64,000 bases of DNA from Blasia pusilla. Lineage: Eukaryota; Marchantiophyta; Marchantiopsida; Blasiales. Shown here piece after piece: positions 1 through 11,100 of this stretch. Location of the stretch: positions 4,526,001-4,590,000 of the forward strand of contig CM114275.1 of assembly GCA_050084515.1 (NCBI GenBank), in the 5' to 3' direction. The position numbers and the translations under genes were made by a program. The first letter of the stretch is position 1; every line of letters starts with the position of its first letter. Below the pieces are notes generated by a model. The model searched no databases. It was given only the letters and a program-made list of their open reading frames with translations, and was not told the origin of the DNA.

Positions 1-34
1 TGATTACAAGTCATGTATCTAGCTTCTCCTCATA

Positions 35-523
35 CTAACGTATGTGCTTCGCTTGTGTTCGCTTGAAGTCACACAACAACTCTTGCGCGTGTTCCAAATC
101 CGCCTCCGCAATCCAAGTCGCCTCCTTCACATGGTAGCCCTTCCATTTTACCAAGTATTCATACTTGTTGGCCCGACGCCTCGAACGTAAGATGGTCTTG
201 ACCTCGAACTCCGGCTCCTCATTTACGATGACCGGGTGCGGTCTCACCACCTGTCTCCGCTCGAAACCTCCATTATCTTGAAGGTATTTCTTCAATAATG
301 ACACATGAAAGGTCGGGTGAATCTTGAACTCGTCCGGCAGCCTCAACGTATACACATCCTCAAACGGGTTTGCCACAATCACAAACGGTCCAGCATACTT
401 GGCAGACAGCTTCGCAGACAACTCTTTCGGAAGAGTGAGATTCTTCACACTCAACCACACTTGTTCTCCAACTTGGAATCGTACTTGGCGCCGACTCTTG
501 TTAGCATGCTTAACGTACCTCAT
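35..523 (-). pseudogene. Integrase C-terminal domain plus chromodomain (Gypsy element)
   Basis: An open stretch of 162 codons. Residues about 10-80 look like the SH3-like integrase C-terminal region (KYAGPF, then IHPTFHVSLLKKY). Residues about 105-150 are a chromodomain: EFEVKTIL, then YLVKWKGY, then ATWIAEADL. The aromatic and WKGY positions typical of chromodomains are kept. In chromoviruses this domain is thought to tether the integration complex to modified histones. It is the best-preserved part of the element. The frame is cut off from the integrase core by a shift near 530. Confidence 0.93.
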
Positions 524-534
524 TTGAGCCTTTG

Positions 535-1300
535 CAAGACTTCGCCTCGCGCTCTCTTCTCATTCTCGCATCTCTACCAACAAACTTTCTGCCGTCGCTT
601 GTCGTGTTCGTGCCAATGTAGTACCCTTCGAAAGGGCTAGATCAAGAGGCCCTTCTGGCTCTCGTCCATTTGCCAGGAGAAACGGAGATTCTCCTGTTGC
701 AGAATGCTTGGTCGAGTTGTAGCAGTATTCCGCCATGCTCACCACTGACCCAATCGCGTTGATCAAGACCGACATAATTCCTCAATCTTGATTCACGATA
801 GAGTTTACCTTTTCAGTCTGTCCATCCGTCTGTGGGTGGAAAGCCGTACTGAAACTCAGCTTGGTCTTAAACCTTCTGAACAAGTGCTTCCAGAAAGCAC
901 TGGTAAACTTTGGATCCCGATCTGAAACAATGCTCCTCGGCAAACCATGCGACGCCACGACTATCGAGGAATAGTTGCGTCGTGATATACGCCGTTCGGA
1001 ATCCACCGTCGGCACGAATCTCGCCAACTTGCTTAACCGATCAACAATCACTTGTATAGCGTTGTATCCCCCAGATTCCGGAAGACTCGTGATGAAATCC
1101 ATACTCACACTTTGCAAGGGTCCTTCGGGATCGGCAAGGGATGCAGCAAGCCTTGTTTCTTATCATAAGAGACTCTATTCGCTGGCGGTCACACAGTCTT
1201 CACATATTGAGCAACATCCTCCTTCATGTTGGGCCAAAAGAATCGCTTTGTGAGCGGCTAGCGCGAGATTTCTCTCCTTTATGTCGCCAAGGGTCCGTCG
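535..1300 (-). pseudogene. Integrase zinc-binding and catalytic core (Gypsy element), frameshifted
   Basis: Fragments on the minus strand give a decayed N-terminal part with KEDVAQYVKT near 1200, the core start SVSMDFITSLPES near 1100, IVSDRDPKF and FHPQTDGQTEKVN (782-1117), and a downstream piece with EYCYNSTKHSATGESPF (560-775). These carry the D,D-35-E catalytic core pattern of Gypsy integrases: the first Asp in MDFI, the second in SDRDP, and the Glu in QTEKVN. At least one stop near 780 and one frameshift separate the fragments, so no active enzyme is encoded. Confidence 0.9.
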
Positions 1301-1539
1301 TGACATTCCGCTAACACCTTGGTTCGATTCTGCCTTGCCCTACATAGATCCTACTCTGTTTGAACCTTAGTAAACCGTGCCTCAAACTTATGTTGGCCAC
1401 CTTCTCACCCGCTTCAACTTCCTGGTATTCCCCCGCTTGAGCATCCTTCATATATCCTTCACTTAATCCTTCTCTCCGGATCTCTTTCCTTAGGGAACAT
1501 TGCTCTCAAGACTGTGTCGCCGATGGCATGTGTTCCTCC

Positions 1540-2133
1540 TTGCGACTTAACGATCCGGAATCACATTATCTTTACCTGGCTTGTGGATCAACTCTACATC
1601 CATGAGCGCCAAGGTATCATGCCACCGCAGATTGTTTCGTGTCACTCGATCCTGGGTCTCAAAATACTTGAGTGATATATTATCGGTGAATACTCGAGTC
1701 TTGTGGAGCCCTAGATAATGCCGCCACTTCCTCAAGCAATGTACCACCGCGAACAACTCTTTTTCGTGAGTAGGCCATCTCCTTTCAAAGTGTCGCTAAG
1801 CTTCTTGCTCTCATATGCCACCGGTCTCCTTCTTGCACCAACATTCCGCAATCGCGAAATCACTAGCATCGGTATGCACTTTAACGGTTTGTCAAACTCC
1901 GGCGACTTTAACACTTTGGTTCCAGCGATAGAATCGCTTCACTCGGTTGAATGCCTCATTAACTTCCGGGTCCAAGTCGTGTTGGCAAACTTTGCCGTCC
2001 AATCCGTGAGAGGTCTCACAATTCCCAAATTTTTTTCACATAAGTACGATAAAATTGCACCGCACCTATGAACCTCCTCATCGCTTTTACGGTGGATGGG
2101 GTTCCCACTCGAAATAGCCTTTACCTTTTCCAT
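1540..2133 (-). pseudogene. RNase H and connection region (Gypsy element)
   Basis: Two overlapping minus-strand fragments. The first (1732-1914) contains RRPVAYESKKL, the start of Gypsy RNase H. The second (1547-1756) contains HCLRKWRHYL, VFTDNISLKYF and LIHKPGKDNVIPD, the conserved end of the domain. The piece at 1939-2133 corresponds to the thumb/connection after the polymerase. A frameshift near 1740 separates the RNase H halves. Confidence 0.88.
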
Positions 2134-2149
2134 GTCGGATCGACGCCAT

Positions 2150-2870
2150 TTGCACCGACCACGTGACCCAAGAATTTGATCTTACTCAAACCAAATTCGC
2201 TCTTCTCTACATTCGATACATCTGGTGATTTGCCCTTAGCTTAGACAAGACCGCTCTCACATGTCGAACGTGCTCCTCTAGTGACTTGAATAGATAAGTA
2301 TATCATCGATATAGATGATAACATACTCATCCATTTCCTTGTGAAAAATGGAGTTCATCAATGTGGTGAACGCCGGAGGCGCGTTACATAGACCGAAAGG
2401 CATCACTACAAACTCAAAGGAATCAGATCTCTCCGTCACGACGCATCTTCTCCACATCCGCCTCGACAATCCGAATTTGGTAATATCGACTTCAAGTCAA
2501 TCCCTACTGAAATATCTCGCTGCCCGACCTATCAAAGAGATCATCTATCCTTGGAGGAGGATAATTGTTCGAACCGTCACTTTGTTCAGGTGCACGGTAA
2601 TCAACACACTGACCTCATCTTTCCATCCTTCTTCTTTACAAAGAGAACAGGTGCTCCATAAGGTGACTTGCTAGTCCTAATGTAACCCTTTTCCAAGAGC
2701 TCACTTAACTGCTTTTTCAACTCAAGAAGTTCCTCCTGATTCAACCTATATGGTGCTTTTGAAGGGGGTTGGGAACCGGGTATGATCTCTATCTTATGAT
2801 CTACGGCTCTATGCGGCAGCAATTCAGTCGGAAGCTCATTTGTCAAGACATCCTCAAACTCCTTGACCAC
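2150..2870 (-). pseudogene. Reverse transcriptase (Gypsy element), broken
   Basis: Residues from 2870 downward give DHKIEIIPGSQPPSKAPYRL and PYGAPVLFVKKKDGKMR, the fingers of Gypsy polymerase. The piece at 2278-2469 has FVMPFGLCNAPPAF and the catalytic YIDDILIYS box. The segment between them (about 2470-2600) is out of frame. The active-site aspartates survive, but stops and shifts make it a pseudogene. Confidence 0.92.
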
Positions 2871-3483
2871 TTCTGAAGTGGTTCGGGACTCCCTTGAAGC
2901 GTCCGATCTCTGCAGATACTCCTTGTAGCCTCCTCCACTTGTCTCATCAAGCAGAGAAATCCATCCTCCAACTCAGTCATGCTCCTCCTTGTGATCGAGT
3001 TCACCAACTCCATCTTCGCTGGAACCTCACGGACCAACCGCACTTGTGACCGTTTGCCTTTTAGCAAGACGCTCAACCTCAATGGTCGGCGTCTTAACTC
3101 CACCTCATACGCATCTAGGAATGTATTCCCCAAAACTCCGTCAATGCCGTCCATTTAGCATCTGATGAAATTTCTCCTTCAACTCGAATACCCGCATCCT
3201 ATTGTCAAACCCAAGACCAAATCAGAAGTCCGATGAGACTTGCCTCCTGCAAATCCCACTCGAATGGGCTCGTCCGCTTTAGAGGTAGACGACCCGGTTC
3301 CTTCACGATTCTCGGGCTTAGGAAGGAGTCTGGAAGCACTGTATCACGAGCAACAACACATCGCGATTAGCAATCTTGGATCTTAGGTACACCAAATTGT
3401 GCGTCCTCTTGGTGACTTGAAGGGACGTCTCCATATCGCCCGCCAATAGATGCTTAGCAGCAAACGCAATCATACTCCCATTA
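2843..3483 (-). pseudogene. Protease C-terminal part and linker (Gypsy element)
   Basis: The fragment at 2843-3154 begins with DGVLGNTFLD, which resembles the end of a retropepsin (family pattern D-x-I-L-G-x-x-F/W-L), followed by a linker to the polymerase. Stretches upstream (3160-3480) are very decayed and I could not see the D-S/T-G active site. The call rests mainly on position between the zinc knuckle and the polymerase. Confidence 0.6.
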
Positions 3484-4445
3484 CTAACCTTCGGTTTGAA
3501 CACCCTTTCGATAGGTGCCCGGTTCGCCGCGGTTGTAGCATACGACCTTGCCGTTCCTTGTCTTTGAGTGTTGTCCTCCTTTCGGCCGCATGAAGTTCCA
3601 CTCGTTTTCTTTGCCGGGGCGACGACTCTCCTGGTTCGTCTTGCCCCCACTCCAGCCTCTTTTGAACGCCTCCTTATTTTTCGACTTCTTGAAAAAACTT
3701 TTTTTGACTCGAAGGGTTTCGGTTTGGACCTTATCGTCCCCAATCCGCTCTGCTAGCTTCGTAGAAGGTCGCGACGCGTCTGGCAACGTCGGCATTCGGT
3801 AAAGGGCCTTCTCGCTTCGGCTTGAGTCCACTAATGAAGATAGCCTTCTTCGCATGCTCATCCATCTTCGGACTAGAAGTCGGTTTCGCACTAAACTCCC
3901 TCACATACGCGCAAGGAACCACTCTGCGCATCCAGACGCATTCCACCGTGTCACGCAACCCTTGGTACTCGGAGTGAACCGATCCCCAATCAACTCCTTG
4001 AACTCCTCCCAACTCGTGAGGTGACTCACCGCCCAGATATTCCTCTCGTTGAGCGGTCCACCATTGTAGAGCATGATCCTTTAGGAAAGTAACGGCTACC
4101 GTCACCTTGTCCTTTCGCCTGACCCTTCGCGCTCGGCATGGGCCGATTCGGGCCGTAAGGAAATCCTTCACTTTCATGAGCGCCCCACTCCAATAAATGG
4201 CGTGGCAGGTTCGTCTTGCAGAGCTTTTTGCCCTTTTCGGGTTTCGAGTGGCCTCTAACTCGGCAATCCGCCGCTTTTTGGGACATCTGCTCCACCAACA
4301 CCTTCAACAAGTCCAACGTGGCTCGACTCCGTCCTTTCCCTTGAGTTTGGGCCCCGGCCCCGCGGAAGGAGTCGCCATGGGGCGTCCTCACGGCAGCGTT
4401 CGGCTCTTCGGGAGTCTCCGACTCCTCTATAGCTTCACGGTCCAA
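3484..4445 (-). pseudogene. Gag with damaged zinc knuckle (Gypsy element)
   Basis: Frames at 4026-4445, 3731-4177 and 3484-3891 together give a retroviral-type gag: a leader, KVTVAVTFLKDHALQWW (typical of the plant gag domain), IFISGLKP, then a basic region and a CCHC-like knuckle read as CYNRGEPGTYRKG. In that knuckle the second Cys reads Arg and the His reads Thr. Several shifts are needed to join the pieces. Gag is the capsid and RNA-binding protein. Confidence 0.82.
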
Positions 4446-4649
4446 AGCATTGGTTCCTCTCTCGGTTCACATCGCTTGATTTGGCGCTTCTTGGGTTGTT
4501 CTCCCTCGATCGCCATCTCCAAGCCAACTCACTCAGATCTCCTCCTCGTTTCTTGCGTCCCTCCTCGAGCGTCCAAGTCTAGCCGCTACCTTGAAATTTC
4601 CCAAGCGTCCGGCTGATCCCCACCCCAAGTTCTCGCTCACCAAGGATAA

Positions 4650-4661
4650 GCTCTGATACCA
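4650..4661 (-). promoter_or_regulatory. Primer binding site (tRNA-iMet type) of the Gypsy element
   Basis: The minus strand reads TGGTATCAGAGC, complementary to the 3' end of plant initiator tRNA-Met. It lies two bases from the LTR end at 4664, the expected spacing. It fixes both the strand of the element and the inner LTR boundary. Confidence 0.93.
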
Positions 4662-4663
4662 CT

Positions 4664-5657
4664 TGTCGCGCCCCTACTCTCCTTGAACGTCAATCTTTAG
4701 TGTTGCGGAAGCGCGTTCGATGGGTCTTAACTCATCGCCGATCGCACCCAAACACGCACTCGTTAGTCGGGTTTGGCCAACGGCGTTCAACCCACCGAGT
4801 CCTAAACTCGGCGTCTCATCAAGCTCAACCTTCCTTAGTTCCTAGCTCCCAACACATGGCAAGTCCTTCAAGACTTGGAACAGACTTCCTGGTTAGTCAA
4901 GGGATCTGAAACGGCACTTGCACGCCTAGCGATCCCAACTGTTCAACCGTCCTCGTGTGAGTTCCGAACCGAGACCCAAGTAATTGAGTCGCGGCGTGAA
5001 ATCCAAGAGGGATGTCTAAAATCGCCTCAATGGACTTGGTGCAGGTTTTCCAACCCAACGCCCAAACTCGCGTTCCGTTCCATGCCCTTGAGCCGCCCCG
5101 CGGCGCCCAAAGTGGGGTTTGGGTTCCAAGCACTCTCGGAGACCTTCCCCCTTACTAGTACTTCTGGGGTTCTCCAATAACCCCTCCCCTTTGGGAAAAG
5201 AGGTTCGGGCCCTTCATTGTGGCCCTCAACCCGACTCCACTTACAGTCGTTTTCGGGTTGTATCTCGGCCGCTGCTTATGCGTTTGCAGCGATCTTTAGT
5301 GTGTTTGAACCGGCTTTTCATAGGCTTTCCAACGCACTCTTATTTGCTCCAAACGCATCTTAGTGCTAAAAGTTATGGCCATAAATACAGTCGGAAACTC
5401 TCAAACGCAAGTGGCGTTCCAAATCCGGATCTTTCCTTTGGCAACCCACTTCCTAGACTCGACTTCTTTCAAGTCTCATTCCGCGTTTGGTCCAGGTTTC
5501 CGAGTTGCGACCATCACATCAGAAACGCGACTTCTCGCTCGCGTCTCGTCTCTTGTCTCCTCTTTGAGACAACTCCAACTCGCAAACCATCTTAGCGTGA
5601 GCCCGTTAATGTTCCGATGTTCCGCTTGGCACTTGTTTGGTCATGAGGGTCGCGACA
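4664..5657 (-). repeat. LTR 1 of the Gypsy element (994 bp)
   Basis: Begins on the plus strand with TGTCGCG and ends with CGCGACA, a perfect 7-bp terminal inverted repeat with TG...CA ends. It is next to the primer binding site, so it is the 5' LTR of the minus-strand element. The same sequence recurs at 5662-6630, 28971-29900 and 32569-33531. Confidence 0.92.
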
Positions 5658-5661
5658 TTAT

Positions 5662-6630
5662 TGTTGCGGAGGCGTACGTTCAGTAGGACACGATCTCATC
5701 GCCGATCTGCACCCAAATACACACTCTCGTTAGTCGGGTCTGGGCCAACCAGCGTTCCAACCCACCGAGTTCTCAACTCGGCGTCTCATCAAGCTCAACC
5801 TTCCTTACTTCCTAGTTTCCAAAACATGGCAAGTTCTTCAAGACTTGGAACAGACTTTCTGATTCGTCTAGGAACCTAAAACGGCACTTGCGCGCCTAGC
5901 GATCCCAACTGTTCCACGGACCTCGTGTGAGCTCCAAACCAAGACCCAAGTAATTGAGTCGCGGGGTGAAATCCAAAAGGGATGTCTAAAATCTCCTCCA
6001 TAGACTTGGTTCAGGTTTTCCAACCCAACCCCAAACTCTTGATCCGTTCCATGCCCCTGAGCCGCCCTGTGGCGCCCAAAGTGGGGTTCGAGTTCCAAGC
6101 ACTCTCGGAGACCTTCCCCCTTACTAGTACTTCTGGGGTTCTCCAATAATCCCCTCCCCCCTTTGGAAAAGGAGGGTCGGGCCCTTTGTTGTGGCCCTCA
6201 ACCCCACTCTACTTATAGTCATTTTTGGATTGTTTCTCAGCCGCTGCTTATGCGTTTGCAGAGATCTTTAGTGCGTTTGAATTGTCTTTCCATAAGTCTT
6301 CCAACGCACTCTTGTTCAATCCAAACGCATCTTGGCGCTAAAAGTTATGGCCATAAATACAGTTAGAAACTCTCAAACGCTAGTGGCGTTCCAAATCCGG
6401 ATTCTTCCTCTGGCAACCCACTTCCTAGACTCAACTCCTTTCAAGTCTTGTTCCGCGTTTGGTCTAGGTTTCTCAATCGCGACCATAACATCTGAAACGC
6501 GAAGCCTCGCTTGCGTCCCGTCTCTTGTCTCTCCTTCAAGACCACTCCAACGCGCAAACCATCTTAGCATGAGCCCACTAATGTTTTGATGTTCCGCTTT
6601 GGCACTCGTTTGGTCATGAGGGTTGCGACA
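5662..6630 (-). repeat. LTR 2, tandem second copy lacking its first ~37 bp
   Basis: The sequence aligns with LTR 1 from its base 38 (TGTTGCGG) to its end (TTGCGACA at 6630). The expected first 37 bases are absent, and only a 4-base spacer follows the LTR 1 end at 5657. The outer edge abuts Copia coding sequence. An LTR-LTR abutment like this can arise by recombination between copies or by integration of a two-LTR form. Confidence 0.88.
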
Positions 6631-6655
6631 TATGCTGCATTGGTTGCTCTTCTAT
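6631..6655 (-). pseudogene. 25-bp island of Copia RNase H coding sequence
   Basis: On the minus strand this reads as the residues that normally follow the STEAEYRG motif of Copia RNase H (…RATNAAY). It is trapped between the Gypsy LTR (ends 6630) and the hAT-like element (starts 6656), and continues the reading found at 7276-7323. Confidence 0.7.
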
Positions 6656-7275
6656 CAAGGTTGCACACGAAAAAAGTCCGTGTTCGCGGACATGTCCATG
6701 TCCGTGCGGGCCCGAGTACTTGGGGCCCGAGCTCGCACTCAAGTTCGCCCGCAACCCAGCTTGGGGCGGGCTCGGTGCGGTCTTGAAGGCCGCCTTGAGC
6801 CCGCAATCAGGCCATGCAACCCCCGCCCCTTGCCCGCTCCAAGCCCGCGCCTGCCCGTGCCTTGCCCGCCCCGAGCGGACGTCTACCCCCACCTTGCCCG
6901 TACTTGCCCGTCCATAGCCCACGCCCAATCAGTCCCGAGCCCATGCTTGCCCGCCCTAGCCCGCACCTGCCCGCCTTAGCCCTCGCCCAAGTTGCACTAA
7001 GTCCGCGCCTGCCCGCCCTAAGCTTGCATTTGCCCGCCGAGAGCCCGCGCCTATGTCTGCCCGCCTTAGCCCGCGCCTGCCCGCCCGAAGCCCATGCATG
7101 CCCGCCCTAGCCCGCACCTAATCAGCCCTAAGCCTGTGCCTGCTTGCCCTAGCCCGCACCTAGCCCGCCCTATGGGCCACAAAAAGGATGCAGGCTCTAG
7201 AAGCCCAGGTCTAGGTTGCACGCTCGGAGGCGGGATCGGGTGTAGGCTGGGCATGTCCGTTTCTGTGGAACCTTG
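6656..7275. mobile_element. GC-rich hAT-like non-autonomous element, copy 1
   Basis: The ends are CAAGGTTGCACA on the left and an inverted TGTGGAACCTTG on the right. The flanks TCTTCTAT (6648-6655) and TCCTCTGT (7276-7283) match at 6 of 8 bases, consistent with an aged 8-bp target duplication, the hAT size. Sub-terminal motifs such as CGGACATGTCC occur near both ends. The interior is a degenerate array of GCCCGC/TAGCCCG words with no credible protein. Open frames here are compositional artefacts. Confidence 0.72.
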
Positions 7276-7323
7276 TCCTCTGTACTCAGCCTCTGTTGAA
7301 GATAAAGCAATTGTAGGTTGCTT
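7276..7323 (-). pseudogene. Copia RNase H fragment
   Basis: Reads KQPTIALSSTEAEYRG on the minus strand, the diagnostic Copia RNase H motif, then stops at the hAT-like element boundary. Confidence 0.9.
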
Positions 7324-7439
7324 CTTTCAAGCCCAACTTGCTTCTTTCAACCCTAAACGCTTCCCAGAGTAAATGAATAACCAGATATGGAGTGTCGATC
7401 AGACACGCTTCTTGCCCATTCAGCATCTATGAATCCCTG

Positions 7440-8340
7440 TAATTGTAAACTCGGAGAAGGTTCAAATTAAAGCCCGAATTGAATAGAGAAATTCACATAC
7501 CGAATAATCCTCCTCACAGCACGAAGGTGAGGTTTTCGAGGTGCTTGCATAAATTGGCTCACTAGGCCAACTACATAGCTCAAATTTGGCCTGGTTATAG
7601 TCAGATAGATCAAACTTCCAACCATGCGCTTGTACACATTAGGATCTGCAAGCAGCGTTAACTCTTCTTCATCCACTCTTAGCTTTGCACTCTGGTCCAA
7701 CGGTGTAGAGATCGGCTTACAAGCCGTCATATCATATTTTGAAAGCATGTGAAGAGCATATTGTCGTTGTAGTAACCACATCCTCTATCCAACCTTGATA
7801 AACTCAGTAACAAGGAAGTACTTGAGTTCTCCCAAGTCCTTCATATAAAATTTTGCTTGTAGTTTTAGCTTGACTTGTTGTACCATATCCTCAGTACTCC
7901 CAGTAATCAAGAGGTCATCAACATACAACACAATGATAGCCATATGATATGGTCCTCTCAAAACATATAACGAGGATTCAGAATCACATACCCTAAAATC
8001 CAACTCTTGTAGGACATATAGCCCGTATAGAGCTTTCTTCATCCTGCATACGCGAAATGGAAACTCGGGATGCTTGTATCCAAGTGGTTGAGTCATATAT
8101 ACCTCCTCATATAGACCTCCATTCAAGAAGGCATTCTTGTCATGTAATCTCTACTTTTTACTTATTGCAACTACAACCACTGTTCTTGTAGTCACCATCT
8201 TTGCAACACGGCTAAAATTTTCCTCATAATCAATGCCATATTCTTGTGCATAGCCATCCATCTAGCTTTGTATCTATTAACAGTATCATCTTGATTGCGC
8301 TTGATTTTGTAAACCTATTTGCAACCAATAGCTTCCTTAC
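7440..8340 (-). pseudogene. Copia reverse transcriptase (element 1)
   Basis: The piece at 7785-8126 has [20 protein letters not shown] and the catalytic [13 protein letters not shown]. The piece at 7467-7781 has PISTPLDQSAKL, YKRMVGSLIYLTITRPNLSY and ISQFM-like sequence, the typical end of Copia polymerase. The N-terminal part upstream (8130-8340) is readable as AIGCK-VYKIKRNQDDTVNRYKA with stops. Confidence 0.92.
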
Positions 8341-8791
8341 TGGAAGGTATATCAACCAGCTCCGAGATCTGTTGATGTCTTAATGCAACAAGCTCTTCCT
8401 CCATAGCTTCAATCCATTCAGCTTTATTTGCAGCTTCTTCAAAATAAGTCGGCTCTTATTCTTTAAGGGTAGTCATCATATATGCATAATGTGTAGCAAG
8501 AAAACCTTCATTGATGAATCTATGAATAGGATGTGTGACTCTACTTGATCTATAAAGTTGTTGTTCAGAGGTAGATGCCTCTAATATCTGACTCAAGCTT
8601 TGACTAGTGTCAACAGACTAAATACGTACTCTTCCCATCTATGGACTCACAGATCTAACTGACGAATCTAGGACCTCTCCTAATCCTGCGCTAGTACTTA
8701 GGGAATTTGAAGACAATGTCTGTTGGTTTACAATCATATTCTCCCCCTCAACAGACAAGTTTAGAGGTGGAATAGGCTCAGATGGAGCATA

Positions 8792-9700
8792 CTATGATTT
8801 AAGCTCATCAAAGACAACATCGCGATTAATAATAAGCTGCCTAGAGGATGGAATGTAGTACTTATATCCCTTAGTTCCATCACCGTAGCTAATGAATATA
8901 TATCTTTCATATTTGGGGTCTAATTTCTTACGTCTTTCAGAAGGAACATGAGCATAATAAGTACAACCAAATACTTTCAAGAAGGAAAAAGTAGGTTTAC
9001 TTCCTATGAAGACTTCGAATGGAGTCTTATCATGAACTACTGCTGTTGTAGTCTGATTGATTAAGAAGACTGCACACGCTACAGCCCCTGCCCAATACAC
9101 CTTAGGGATGTTCTTCTCATTCAACATAGCTCGTGCCGCCTTAGCAGTATGTCGATTCTTCCTCTCAGCCACTCCATTTTGTTGTGGAGTGTAACGGAAA
9201 ATCACTTGACGCAGGATGTCATTCTGGCTTAAGTAGTCATCAAACTCTGTTGAAAGATACTCTCCTTCTCCATCACAACGCAATTTCAAAATATGTTCTC
9301 CAGTCTGCTTCTCTACTAGAACTCTGAATGTTTGCAACACTAAAAATATCTCTAACTTGGCTTTCAGAAAGTATAGCCATATATACCTAAAGAATTCATC
9401 AATAAATGAAACAAAGTACTAGCAACCACTAAGGCTATATTGTGATACTGTCCACACATTATTGTGAATCAACTCTAATATCTTGGATATTCTTCTACCT
9501 TGCTTTGGAAATGGAAATCTAACTTGTTTTCCAAATTGGCAAGTAGGACACACCTCTAACGTAGTAGGGCTAGCTAATTTAGGAAGTCTTATTATTAGAC
9601 TAGATGATCAAAGACTTTGTAATCTTTGAAGATTCATATGTCCAATTCTCTTATGCAGACATTTAGATCTCTAACTTATTAGCCAGTTTCACCATACATT
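8792..9700 (-). pseudogene. Copia integrase (element 1)
   Basis: A 182-codon open stretch (8792-9340) holds LRCDGEGEYLSTEFDDYL, YTPQQNGVAERKNR and FGCTYYAHVPSERR. These give the second Asp and the Glu of the D,D-35-E core and the GKFxPK-like tail region. Sequence upstream to about 9700 continues the core and the His/Cys region with stops. This is the longest intact piece of the element. Confidence 0.93.
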
Positions 9701-10130
9701 GTTGTTTGAATCTCTGACATAGAAAATTCTAATTTGAACATTTTTCCAGATCTAGTTTCTTTGACTATCATATTTAGATCATCCATTGTTTCAATGAAAT
9801 AACCATCCGTGTTAAACTTCACTTAATAACCCTGTTTTATTATGTGTCCTACAGAGATCAAGTTTCTTGCAATGGTAGGAACATAGAAAATATTTCCAAG
9901 AGCACAAAGATCATTTGATGCTATTGGAACTTTATTGTTATGCGTGATATGATGTTGAATGTTATCTCCTATAAGCACAATTGCAAGATCTTTCATCGGC
10001 TCCAAACTACTTAACCATTAAGCTTGTGAGATCGTGTGATTTGATGCACTAGAGTCAATGTACCAATCTGCTGTCGAGTCTTTCTTGACCATTGCTCCCA
10101 TATGATGAGTCATGACCAAGAGATGCTTAG
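9700..10130 (-). pseudogene. Copia pre-integrase / protease region
   Basis: The fragment at 9823-10005 contains NKVPIASNDLCALGNIFYVP and IARNLISVGHI, the typical segment between the Copia protease and the integrase (LxNVLYVPxxxxNLISV). The active-site DSGAS-type motif is probably near 10045 (LDSSASNHT-like on translation) but is imperfect. Confidence 0.8.
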
Positions 10131-11100
10131 TTTGTGAATGTTGTTGTTCTTGGTACTACCCTTGGTATTGTTGCTCCACATAGTTTTGTTGGTGTAAGGC
10201 TCTTGTTCTCATATCTGCCTTCTTCTTGAAACAAAAATTTCCATAGTGATCCTTTATCCCACAGTAATTGCAAGATCCAGGGACCCTCTACTGCTGACCT
10301 CGATCCCAACGGTTTCTGCCATCACCACCTTGTGATTGTGTTTGGTACTGATTCATAGTTGATAGAGTGGCATTATATTGAGTGCCTCTTCCTCCATATG
10401 TTTGATATCCACCATAATCACAGAAGCTTCTACCACGACCCATGTCTCTGTTTGATCCATAACGTACAAATAATGCAGTCTGTTGCAGACTAGACGAGCT
10501 ACCGCTGCCTACTAGGCGCATCTCTTTAGTGATTAACAATGGGACTAACTCTTGAAAGGTTGGATACTTTTATCTCATATAAATAAAGGTCTCAAAGGAC
10601 TTTTAATCCTTTAGAAGGCCTTGAAGAATGAAAAAAATCAGATCATCATCTTCTACTATCACTCCAATGCTACTCAACTAATCAACAATATGTCTGATAT
10701 TCAAAACATAATCATTAATGCTCTACGATCCTTTCCTCATTTCGTTCAATTGCTATTTCAATTGAAGCTTTCTAGCCTTTGTAGATGTCGGGAACAGCTT
10801 TTCCAATGCAGCCTAGATGTCCTTTGGAGTATCAACATCTTGAATGTGACCTATCATTGGCGAATTGATAGTTATTGAAATGTAGTGGATTACTTGCCTT
10901 GTGTGTTTGTTCCAAGCATGAATATTCAAGTCTGATGAGACACCTTCTGGCTTTGCCTCATGATCTGTTACAAGCTTCCATAGTTCTTAACCCATGAGAA
11001 ATTTTTTCATGCGAAACTTCCAGACATTGTAATTATGCTTATCTAGCTTCTCGCCTGTGATTGTTGCTCATAAATACTCCATGACGAACGATTTCACTCA
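10130..11100 (-). pseudogene. Copia gag with CCHC zinc knuckle
   Basis: A zinc knuckle reads CNYCGIKDHYGNFCFKKK (C-x2-C-x4-H-x4-C) near 10215-10275. Upstream is a Gly/Arg-rich linker (10288-10539), then a decayed UBN2-type gag with phrases such as EKLDKHNYNVWKFRM, VDTPKDI, RKLQLK and QLNEMRKGS. Scattered stops and shifts disable it. Confidence 0.85.

Larger units (their letters stand above)
1..6630 (-). mobile_element. Ty3/Gypsy chromodomain retrotransposon (chromovirus), 3' end outside window
   Basis: Read on the minus strand the order is LTR (two copies), primer binding site, gag, protease, reverse transcriptase, RNase H, integrase, chromodomain. That is the Ty3/Gypsy order, with the terminal chromodomain that defines chromoviruses. 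Every domain is split by stops and frameshifts, so the copy is dead. The 3' LTR would lie before position 1. The outer LTR edge at 6630 abuts a short piece of Copia RNase H coding sequence, so this element inserted into an older Copia element. No target-site duplication can be checked because the other end is missing. Confidence 0.93.

Noticed and set aside
4197-4616. 139-codon plus-strand ORF
   Set aside because: Antisense to gag of the first Gypsy element; no motif.
6614-7372. Several Pro/Ala/Arg-rich ORFs on both strands
   Set aside because: They come from the GC-rich interior of the hAT-like element; repetitive composition keeps frames open by chance.
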